A DNA stretch of 12,807 nucleotides from Candidatus Omnitrophota bacterium (lineage in GTDB: Bacteria; Omnitrophota; Gorgyraeia; Gygaellales; Profunditerraquicolaceae). Where the stretch lies: the NCBI GenBank assembly GCA_028713875.1, contig JAQTNM010000022.1, positions 1 to 12,807 of the forward strand. The letters are read 5' to 3'. Below the pieces are notes generated by a model. The model searched no databases, was not told where the DNA came from, and was given only the letters and a program-made list of their open reading frames with translations. A program made the position numbers and the translations under genes. Below are positions 5,234 through 11,322 of this stretch, piece by piece (position 1 is the stretch's first letter; the number at the start of each line of letters is the position of its first letter).

Positions 5234-6519
5234 GTGCGTTATCTGATAAAACTGATCAGGAAGACCTACAGAATGGCCGGTCCGAAAGAACGCAGGACCG
5301 TAATGAGGAATGTCGCCTCGCTTTCGGTGCTGCAGGCCATAACTTATATCCTGCCCGTCGTAGTCATCCCGTACCTTTTCCGCGTGATCGGCCCGGAAAA
5401 ATTCGGCCTGATCTCCTTTGCCCAGGCCTTTGTGCAGTATTTCATGATCCTGACGGACTACGGCTTCAGTATTTCCGCCACAAAACAGATCTCCCTCCAC
5501 CGCCACCATCATGAAAAAGTCTCCGCGGTCTTCTCTTCCGTGATGACGGTAAAACTGGCCCTGGCGTTCTTAAGCTTCCTGGCGCTGGGAGCTATCGTGT
5601 ATTTTGTCCCCAAGTTCAGGAACGACTGGATGGTCTATGTCTTTAGTTTCGGGGCGGTCCTGGGCAACACGCTCTTTCCGGTCTGGTTTTTCCAGGGCAC
5701 GGAAAAAATGAAGCACATCGCCGACCTGAATATTATCGGCGGCTTTATCTTTGCGCTCTCAATATTCATATTCGTCAAAGGTCCCAAGGACTACCTTATG
5801 GTCCCCCTGATAAACTCATGCGTATTTTTGATTACCGGGGTGGCAGGCTTATACATTGTTTCCAGGAAATTCGGGGTAGTGTTCAGGTTCCCCTGGTATG
5901 AGCACCTGCGGCAGCAGCTTAAGGCCGGCTGGGATATCTTATCTCCATCGTAGCCATAAACGCCTATACCAATACGCGTATTTTTACCGTGGGCCTGCTT
6001 ACCAATAATGCCATCACGGGATTTTATTCCATTGCCGAAAAGATCTCCGGCGTCATCCAGACGTTCCCCCTGTATTCGTTCTCCCAGGCGCTTTTCCCGC
6101 GTTTAAGCAAAATATTCCACAGGAATAAGCCCAAGGCGTTTGAGATAATGCGCAGGGTGCAGCATATCACCGTCAATATTGCCCTTATCTGCCTGCCCAT
6201 AATCTTTATTTTCGCTCCTCTGGTCGTGAGAGTTATCTGCGGAGGGGATTATCCTGAAACGGTATTGTCGCTGAGGCTTTTACTTATCTCGGTATTCTTC
6301 ATCAGCTCCAACGCCTTCCGCATACAGTTCCTGCTGGTCTGCGGAAAAACCCATATTTATTCCAGGATACACGTGGTCATGGCGCTGGTAGGACTGCCTT
6401 TGATATTTCTTTTCATTTATTCCTTCTCTTATTTGGGCGCGGCAGTCGCAACCGTAATCATTGAAGCGGGGATTTTCATCATTACCTATTTTACGGTAAA
6501 AAGGATGGCCTTCCGTTAA
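5234..6519 (+). pseudogene. Wzx-type polysaccharide flippase interrupted by a one-base frameshift
   Basis: A member of the MOP-superfamily oligosaccharide flippases, which move lipid-linked glycan units across the cytoplasmic membrane. The first frame (5234-5953) has the Wzx N-terminus, with LPVVVIPYLFRVIGPEKFGL, the block ending LTDYGFSISATKQISLHR, and WFFQGTEKMKHI. It ends at a TAG just after AGWDI. The homology continues in the next frame from 5941 (ISIVAINAYTNTRIF, then VGLLTNNAITGFYSIAEKIS) to a stop at 6519. Restoring one base near 5938-5941 gives a protein of about 428 residues, the normal family size, with the usual run of hydrophobic helices. No homopolymer or slippery heptamer sits at the break, so recoding is unlikely. 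It is either a recent inactivating deletion or a sequence error. Start is GTG 5234 or ATG 5273. No glycosyltransferases flank it. Confidence 0.85.
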
Positions 6520-6557
6520 TAAAAAGCCGGGCAGCGTAGTAGTACATTGCCCGGCTT
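6516..6557 (-). terminator. Terminator for the ferritin-like gene and the minus-strand run
   Basis: A perfect 10-bp stem (AAGCCGGGCA 6524-6533, TGCCCGGCTT 6548-6557) with a 14-nt loop. On the minus strand it is followed by TTTTTATT, a standard intrinsic terminator placed 37 bases after the ferritin-like stop codon. It also touches the end of the flippase frame on the other strand. Confidence 0.85.
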
Positions 6558-6560
6558 AAG

Positions 6561-6585
6561 ACCGCAAAAGCTTGCGGTAATTATT
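6561..6585 (+). terminator. Weak terminator for the flippase
   Basis: ACCGCAA (6561-6567) pairs with TTGCGGT (6572-6578) over a four-base loop. On the plus strand AATTATTT follows, a modest U tract. Together with the adjacent 10-bp hairpin it forms a back-to-back pair between converging genes. Confidence 0.5.
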
Positions 6586-6594
6586 TCCCCTGCC

Positions 6595-7038
6595 TTAGAT
6601 CCCCAGCAGCAGAGAAAGCTCTACCACATGCTCCTCTTCGTCTATGATCACATGGCGGATCTGATGCTCAAGCGCCTCAAATTCATACTGCAGGCTCTTC
6701 TTGTTATCTGTGACTTTCTGGTAGATCTGTTTGTAGAAATCAATGGCATCCTTCTCGCCCTTTAGGTTTACCTCGAGGATCTCCTTTGTCTCTTTTGCGC
6801 GGTGCGTCTGGGCCAGGCCCATAGTCGGCTCGCCACCAAGGTAACTGCCTACCAGTTCACGGAACATCTCTTCGTGTTTCTGCTCATCGGAAGCTATCTC
6901 CTTTAACCTGGAGATTACTCCTTCCGCATTTATTCCTTTGAGTAATTCCGCATGGGCCAGGTATTGAATCCTTGCCGCATGCTCCAGCTCAAGTGCCTGG
7001 TTTAACATTGGTATCAGCTCTTTTTTTATATCGCTCAT
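6595..7038 (-). CDS. Ferritin-like (bacterioferritin-type) di-iron protein
   Basis: A 147-residue four-helix-bundle protein with a complete ferroxidase ligand set at bacterioferritin spacing: E19, E52 and H55 (ExxH), E95, E134 and H137 (ExxH). The position of the bacterioferritin heme-ligand Met, directly after the second Glu, is Gln53 here, so heme binding between subunits is not expected. Likely roles are iron storage or detoxification of oxygen or peroxide in the cytoplasm. A rubrerythrin-like peroxidase domain without its rubredoxin tail is an alternative. AAGGAGGT five bases before the ATG is one of the strongest ribosome-binding sites in the window and suggests high expression. It follows the ferredoxin gene by 52 bases and is the last gene before a terminator. 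Confidence 0.85.
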   Translation of the reverse strand: MSDIKKELIPMLNQALELEHAARIQYLAHAELLKGINAEGVISRLKEIASDEQKHEEMFRELVGSYLGGEPTMGLAQTHRAKETKEILEVNLKGEKDAIDFYKQIYQKVTDNKKSLQYEFEALEHQIRHVIIDEEEHVVELSLLLGI

Positions 7039-7090
7039 CCTTGACCTCCTTTTTAAAAATTGTGAAATTACAGTTATTCTTTAATTTGCC

Positions 7091-7285
7091 CTACCGGATC
7101 CTGATCGCCCCCGTAGGGCAGATATGCTGGCAACCAGCAAGCCTGTCGCATTCAGCTTCATCTGATACTTTACACTTTTTTGCCGCGCTGTCAATATATA
7201 AAATCTCCCTCGGGCAGAGCTCCGTGCATTTTCCGCAGCCGATACACAGGTTTTCGTCAATGAACACTATTTTAGCCATCTTCAA
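7091..7285 (-). CDS. Small ferredoxin with eight cysteines (probably two 4Fe-4S clusters)
   Basis: A 62-64 residue ferredoxin. The first motif is canonical: CIGCGKCTELCP, Cys 14, 17, 20 and 24. The second is unusual, with Cys 38, 46, 52 and 56 in C-x7-C-x5-C-x3-CP, where the common form is CxxCxxCxxxCP. Eight cysteines still suffice for two [4Fe-4S] clusters, but the second site may differ in redox potential or bind only loosely. It should be a cytoplasmic low-potential electron carrier, with partner unknown. Start is uncertain: TTG at 7285, or more likely ATG at 7279 (MAKIVFID). Neither has a ribosome-binding site. A short upstream frame stops at 7282-7284, overlapping the start region, so coupled translation is possible. 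Its closeness to the ferritin-like gene hints at an iron or redox link. Confidence 0.85.
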   Translation of the reverse strand: MKMAKIVFIDENLCIGCGKCTELCPREILYIDSAAKKCKVSDEAECDRLAGCQHICPTGAIRIR

Positions 7286-7377
7286 TGGCAGCCGCGCTGC
7301 GCACAGGCGTTCTGCGGGGTTATCTCCCGGAGCTCATTAAGCCGGTCCCTGGCCTGCTTCCGTGGGAATGCATATCC
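7286..7377 (-). other. Short protein-like frame before the ferredoxin, without a normal start codon
   Basis: Between methyltransferase and ferredoxin one minus-strand frame is open for 31 codons and ends at a TGA at 7282-7284. It reads as a plausible helical stretch, with QARDRLNELREITPQ followed by NACAQRGCH. No ATG, GTG or TTG begins it, because an in-frame TGA sits directly upstream at 7378-7380. It could be the tail of a decayed gene, a small gene with a sequence error, or chance. Its stop lies two bases before the ferredoxin ATG, as in coupled genes. Confidence 0.2.
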
Positions 7378-7385
7378 TCATCTGT

Positions 7386-7976
7386 TCATTCTTTCTTGGC
7401 AATGATTATATTCTGGCATCTACTCCTGTATGTCTTCACTTTCATTTTTGCCCTGCCGAAGACCTGCCTGATCCGGGCAAACCCTATTTTCGAACGCTGG
7501 TGGGCGTGGCCTTGCCTGGCATGCATTTTTTCCAGTATGCGCTCCCCGCGCTTATTGACGTCTACGACCGCTACTTTCTCTTTTGCCAGCCGCACCATTT
7601 CCTTAAGGCAGGCAACCGGGTTTCTGGCGTGATGCATAAAGTTCACCGCCAGCACGCAGTCAAAAGAACCGTCCCTGAAACGCAGCTTCTCGGCATTCAT
7701 TATCCGCAAACGCACGCGCTTCCCCGCGCGATAATATTTAAGGAGCCTGCGGGCATCCTGCTGTGTCTTGCGGTCGTTGTCTATGGTGGTAAGGCTGAAG
7801 CCCTTTTGCGCCAGGGCCAAAGCCATATATCCCCTGCCGGTGCCTATCTCAAGGATTTTCTCTGTCTTTTTCAGACCGGCCTTACGCAGCGCAAAATCCC
7901 GCTCTCCAAGCACATCGTAACCATAGCCCTTTAACTCTCTCAGCCTGTCTAATAAATGCGCGATATTTTTATCCAC
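7386..7976 (-). CDS. Class I SAM-dependent methyltransferase, substrate unknown
   Basis: A 196-residue Rossmann-fold methyltransferase. Motif I is ILEIGTGRGYMALALA (41-56), motif II is the acidic TTID (D66), a motif III-like NAEKLRF is at 94-100, and DGSFDCVLAVNFMHH (102-116) is the motif IV/post region. This resembles the UbiE/Methyltransf_11 type, which methylates small molecules or lipids, but the sequence does not show the substrate. The C-terminal third is rich in Arg and Lys (150-187), which might help bind RNA, a nucleotide or a membrane. The start is GTG at 7976, with AAGGG four bases upstream and AGGAGG 13 bases upstream. A 144-base gap separates it from the SGNH lipoprotein gene. 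Confidence 0.85.
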   Translation of the reverse strand: MDKNIAHLLDRLRELKGYGYDVLGERDFALRKAGLKKTEKILEIGTGRGYMALALAQKGFSLTTIDNDRKTQQDARRLLKYYRAGKRVRLRIMNAEKLRFRDGSFDCVLAVNFMHHARNPVACLKEMVRLAKEKVAVVDVNKRGERILEKMHARQGHAHQRSKIGFARIRQVFGRAKMKVKTYRSRCQNIIIAKKE

Positions 7977-8040
7977 TGTGCCCTTGCCGCCTCCTAACCT
8001 GCGCCTTCTTCTCCCGCCCCCGCATAAAGCTCACTGCGCC

Positions 8041-8151
8041 TCATTCTATCCTTAATGCCTTTGCGTTCAACAGGGCGTCGGCTATTTTTTTATGCGCCGA
8101 GTTGATAATATTTCCCCGGATTATTTTCCGGACTGCCTCAGGAGGGTATTT
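8041..8151 (-). other. Protein-like frame in the gap after the SGNH gene, without a start codon
   Basis: A 36-codon minus-strand frame, open between stops at 8152-8154 and 8041-8043, reads like real protein: EAVRKIIRGNIIN then SAHKKIADALLNAKALRIE. It overlaps the last 10 codons of the SGNH gene and has no ATG, GTG or TTG in its first half. Its stop overlaps an ATG (ATGA) that opens a 16-codon frame (MRRSELYAGAGEEGAG) ending just before the methyltransferase. I do not recognise the sequence. It could be a gene remnant, a small gene with an unusual start, or chance. Confidence 0.22.
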
Positions 8152-8771
8152 TCATTCAGGTAAGGCCTGATAGCCCGGTAAACCCTGTGAGCGACTATCT
8201 TGTAGCCGGCAGCGTTGGGATGGATAAAATCGCTCTTTAACTCGGGGTTGGTGAGTATCCCCTTAAGCGCATCCGGTATGAATATGGCCTGCTTCTCGAG
8301 AGCGATATCGCGCAGGACCGAGCGGTAGTTGCCCATGATCATCCCGGAGCTGATATCAAAAATGGCTACCATCGCACCTTTGGCCTGGATCCTGTCCACC
8401 ATGGCCCTGATATTGGCGGCTGTCTCTTCCATCGGCAAGCCTTTTATAAAGTCGTTGCCGCCGAATTCAACGATCACCAGGCGCGGGTTCTTTTCCAATA
8501 CGTCGGAGTCAATGCGCTGCAGCCCGTCTGCCGAGGTATCACTGTCTATGCCGGCATTAATGATCTGGAGGTCGGTCATTTTGGCTAAATCCGAGGGATA
8601 ATCCTCCCCGGGATTTACGCCGTGGCCGAAAGTAATACTGTCCCCGAAACAGATGATGCTTGTTCCTTTTGAGTCTATGTTCTTGATCTGCCGCCTTGCG
8701 CAGCTGATTAAGACAAGCGCCAAAAGACCCATAAATACCGCAACAAAGATGAGCTTTTTATTTCTTAACAT
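8121..8771 (-). CDS. GDSL/SGNH-hydrolase lipoprotein (esterase/lipase-like)
   Basis: A 216-residue SGNH hydrolase. Residues 1-24 form a lipoprotein signal peptide: K5-K6, a hydrophobic stretch, and lipobox LISC with C24 as the lipidated Cys. Catalytic blocks are all present: FGDSITFG (Ser45), the block II Gly in NAGIDSDTS (G74), GGND (N106) and DFIHPN (D181, H184). It resembles TesA/arylesterase-type hydrolases that cleave esters or deacylate lipids or glycans. It should sit on a membrane facing the periplasm. The residues after the lipobox (ARRQ) do not start with Asp, so an outer-membrane location would be the E. coli-rule prediction. Its ATG lies inside the rlmN 3' end (14-base overlap), with GAGG seven bases upstream. 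Confidence 0.9.
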   Translation of the reverse strand: MLRNKKLIFVAVFMGLLALVLISCARRQIKNIDSKGTSIICFGDSITFGHGVNPGEDYPSDLAKMTDLQIINAGIDSDTSADGLQRIDSDVLEKNPRLVIVEFGGNDFIKGLPMEETAANIRAMVDRIQAKGAMVAIFDISSGMIMGNYRSVLRDIALEKQAIFIPDALKGILTNPELKSDFIHPNAAGYKIVAHRVYRAIRPYLNENTLLRQSGK

Positions 8772-9786
8772 ACCTTGACCTCAATTGTCCGCAGGCAGCT
8801 TCTATATCCTGGCCGCGCGATCTTCTTAAAGTTACGTGCACCCCGGATCTTATAAGATGGCCTTTGAATGACCGAGTCTCATCCTCACCCGGCGGGACTA
8901 TGTTTAATCCTTCGATAGGATTGCAGGGTATGAGATTGACTTTGCAGTTTAAGCCCTTTAATATTGTACTTAACTTTTGGGCGTTTGGCAAATCCGAATT
9001 TATGCCTTTTATCAGGATGTATTCGAAGGTTATCTGGCGGTTGGTCTTTCTTACATATGCCCGGCAGGCCCGCATCAGCTCTTTCAAGGGATAAATCCTG
9101 TTTATGGGCATAATCCTGAAGCGGGTCTTATCGTCGGCGGCATGCAGGGAAACGGATAATTCTATCTGCAGGCCCTCTTGCGCCAATCTTTTAATCCCGG
9201 GTATGACGCCGTTGGTAGAAATGGTGATGCGGCGGCTGGCGATATTAAAGCCATCTTTGGAATTTATCATCCGGACGGCTTTCAGGACATTATCATAGTT
9301 ATCCAGCGGCTCTCCCGTGCCCATAAATACGACATGGGTGATCCTTTTGTTCTGAGAGCCGGCCTTTAAATAATGGAGCTCTTCCAATATCTCTGCGCAG
9401 GTCAGGTTACGCTTAAAACCGAACATGCCGCTGGCGCAAAAGCGGCAGGAGAATTTGCATCCGGCCTGGCTGGAAAGGCAGGCGGTTATCCTGCCTTCAG
9501 CGGGGATGCTGACTGCCTCAATCAGGTTCTTATCCTTTAACTCAAAGAGGAACTTTTCAGTCCCGTCCTTTGAGCAAAGCGCTTTGATAACGCTTATGCC
9601 CAGGATATAAAAATCGTCCTGCAGTTTCTTTCTTAAGGTCAGCGCCAGGTTAGTCATGCAGCCGAAGTCATCCGCGCCTTTTTGGTATATCCAGCGAAAG
9701 ACCTGCCGGGCATGAAAAGCCGGCATACCCCAACTTTTTAAAACAGACTCCAGTTCCTTGAAGTCTAATTCCTTAATGTCCCGCAT
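8758..9786 (-). CDS. rlmN: 23S rRNA A2503 / tRNA A37 C2-methyltransferase, radical SAM
   Basis: A 342-residue radical-SAM enzyme that methylates C2 of A2503 in 23S rRNA and, in E. coli, A37 of some tRNAs. The 4Fe-4S motif CxxxCxxC is CKFSCRFC (C110, C114, C117). The two mechanistic cysteines align: C103 in TACLSSQAGC corresponds to E. coli C118, and C332 in EAACGQL corresponds to C355. MGTGEPLDNYDNV and SLHAADDKTRFRIMPIN are also typical. C103 and C332 are those of RlmN, and I see nothing Cfr-specific, so a resistance role is not indicated. The ATG is nine bases after the ligase stop with little ribosome-binding site, suggesting coupling to upstream translation. Confidence 0.95.
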   Translation of the reverse strand: MRDIKELDFKELESVLKSWGMPAFHARQVFRWIYQKGADDFGCMTNLALTLRKKLQDDFYILGISVIKALCSKDGTEKFLFELKDKNLIEAVSIPAEGRITACLSSQAGCKFSCRFCASGMFGFKRNLTCAEILEELHYLKAGSQNKRITHVVFMGTGEPLDNYDNVLKAVRMINSKDGFNIASRRITISTNGVIPGIKRLAQEGLQIELSVSLHAADDKTRFRIMPINRIYPLKELMRACRAYVRKTNRQITFEYILIKGINSDLPNAQKLSTILKGLNCKVNLIPCNPIEGLNIVPPGEDETRSFKGHLIRSGVHVTLRRSRGQDIEAACGQLRSRYVKK

Positions 9787-9795
9787 GGCTGGTTT

Positions 9796-11322
9796 CTAAG
9801 CAGAGGGTCTTAACTTTTCTTTGTCTATTTTGCCTGTTCTGTTCTTGGGGAGTGAATTTATGAATTCAAAATAACGGGGGATTTTAAAATGCGCCAGGTG
9901 CTGGCGGCAAAAATCGCGCAACACCTCTTCGCTCAGAGACCTGCCTTCTTTCGGCACGATGAATGCCTTGGGTACTTCACCGCGTAATTTATCCGCAACG
10001 CCTATAACCGCGGCCTCCGCTACATCGGGGTGCTTGTATATGACAGATTCTACCTCGGGCTCAAAAACAATCTCGCCGCTGACTTTTATCATTTCTTTTT
10101 TTCTTCCGACTATATAAAGGTAACCTTGGCTGTCAATCCGGCCCAGGTCTCCGGTATGGAACCAGCCGCTGCGCATGGTTTGAGCAGTCAGGGCAGGATC
10201 TTTGTAATAATCTTCGGTGACGACCCACCCCCGCACCGCTATCTCCCCGACCTGCCCCTGCCCTGCTTCCTGATCGGTATCATCAAATATCTTTACCTCT
10301 ATCCAGGGGGCTGGCCTGCCCACGCTTTCAATCTTGGCAGAGCCCGTGGGTATAACCGTGGTAGGGGCGTTGGTCTCGGTCAGACCCCAGCCGTGAAAGA
10401 GGTGGGCCTGCGGGCAGTGTTTGTGGAATCTGCGCATGGCCTCAGGCGAGCTGGGCGCTCCGAAAATAACCAGCCAGCGCAGGCTTGACAGATCAAAGGT
10501 CTCAAATTCCTTCAGCTGCAGAAAGGCATAATACATGGAAGGCACCAGCCAAAACCAGCTTATCCTGTATTTCTGGATGTCTTTGAGGAAGTCTAACGGG
10601 GAAAACCGCTCCATCAAAACTATGGTAGCGCCAAAGACAATGTTGGCCTGGATATAAATCAGGCCTGCCAGATGCGAGAAGGGCAGGCTGCATAAAGTCA
10701 GATCGCCGTCCTTCACATCATCGTCTACGAAATATTTCATGGCTTTTGGTGAAGCCTCTAACTGGCGGTAATTTATCAAAACGCCCTTGGGCTTGCCAGT
10801 GGTGCCGGAGGTATAGAAAATGATGGCGTACTCCTTATCTTCGGTTTTAACCTGCGGGAGATTATCCTTTGCGCTTTTTAACAACTCTTCAAAAGATAAA
10901 AGTTGGCCTTTAGCCTGTCCCGGATTCTCCCGCGTCTGGCAGATGATGATCTTATTTAATCCGGGACATTTATCTGCAAATGTATCAAACGCGGAATTGG
11001 CTTTCTGTTTAGCGATCAAGATCCTGGCTTCGGAATGAGATATACAGGAAACCAGCTCATCCTGGGTAAGCATGAAATCAAGGGGCACGGCGCAGGCGCC
11101 GGCAGCCCATATCGCCAGGTAGCTGTAAATATATTCCGGGCAATTGGGCAGGTATACCGCTACCCGGTCTCCCTTTTTTATCCCTAAATCTATCAGGCTG
11201 TTGGCAAGCCTAGAAACATAATCGCTTAATTGCTTGAAAGTTACGGATGAACTACGGAAGACCACGGCAGTTTTATCCGGATTCTTAACGGCCTGTTTTC
11301 CTAAAAGCTCGGGGAAATTCAT
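9796..11322 (-). CDS. AMP-forming acyl-CoA ligase (fatty-acyl or aryl)
   Basis: A 508-residue ANL-superfamily adenylating enzyme that activates a carboxylic acid to acyl-AMP, then acyl-CoA. The full core motif set is present: phosphate loop YTSGTTGKPKG (170-180), GWGLTETNAP (311-320), TGDLGRIDSQGYLYIVGRKK (390-409, with D392 and R407), and the catalytic Lys K498 in NRTGKIDK. The length and motifs fit medium/long-chain fatty-acyl-CoA or coumarate-type ligases. The acyl pocket cannot be assigned by eye. Its ATG follows the aldehyde dehydrogenase TAA with no gap, so translation is probably coupled. The pair could oxidise an aldehyde to the acid and load it onto CoA, for instance in fatty-aldehyde or aromatic-aldehyde assimilation. 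The substrate is inference. Confidence 0.92.
   Translation of the reverse strand: MNFPELLGKQAVKNPDKTAVVFRSSSVTFKQLSDYVSRLANSLIDLGIKKGDRVAVYLPNCPEYIYSYLAIWAAGACAVPLDFMLTQDELVSCISHSEARILIAKQKANSAFDTFADKCPGLNKIIICQTRENPGQAKGQLLSFEELLKSAKDNLPQVKTEDKEYAIIFYTSGTTGKPKGVLINYRQLEASPKAMKYFVDDDVKDGDLTLCSLPFSHLAGLIYIQANIVFGATIVLMERFSPLDFLKDIQKYRISWFWLVPSMYYAFLQLKEFETFDLSSLRWLVIFGAPSSPEAMRRFHKHCPQAHLFHGWGLTETNAPTTVIPTGSAKIESVGRPAPWIEVKIFDDTDQEAGQGQVGEIAVRGWVVTEDYYKDPALTAQTMRSGWFHTGDLGRIDSQGYLYIVGRKKEMIKVSGEIVFEPEVESVIYKHPDVAEAAVIGVADKLRGEVPKAFIVPKEGRSLSEEVLRDFCRQHLAHFKIPRYFEFINSLPKNRTGKIDKEKLRPSA

Noticed and set aside
5230..5514. ATG at 5230 opening a 94-codon plus-strand frame, and a minus-strand frame at 5171-5512
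   Set aside because: Both overlap the flippase N-terminus, whose Wzx motifs are in the 5234 frame. The alternative products are Arg/Pro-rich and resemble nothing.
5930..5945. Programmed ribosomal frameshift in the flippase
   Set aside because: There is no slippery heptamer, no homopolymer and no obvious downstream stimulatory structure. A plain deletion or sequence error is simpler.
8758..9786. Cfr-type antibiotic-resistance methyltransferase
   Set aside because: The cysteines align with RlmN and nothing Cfr-specific is seen. The gene also sits among ordinary chromosomal genes.
10030..10488. 152-codon plus-strand frame opposite the acyl-CoA ligase, and smaller ones opposite rlmN and the dehydrogenase
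   Set aside because: All lie antisense to enzymes with complete motif sets and have no recognisable domains or ribosome-binding sites.
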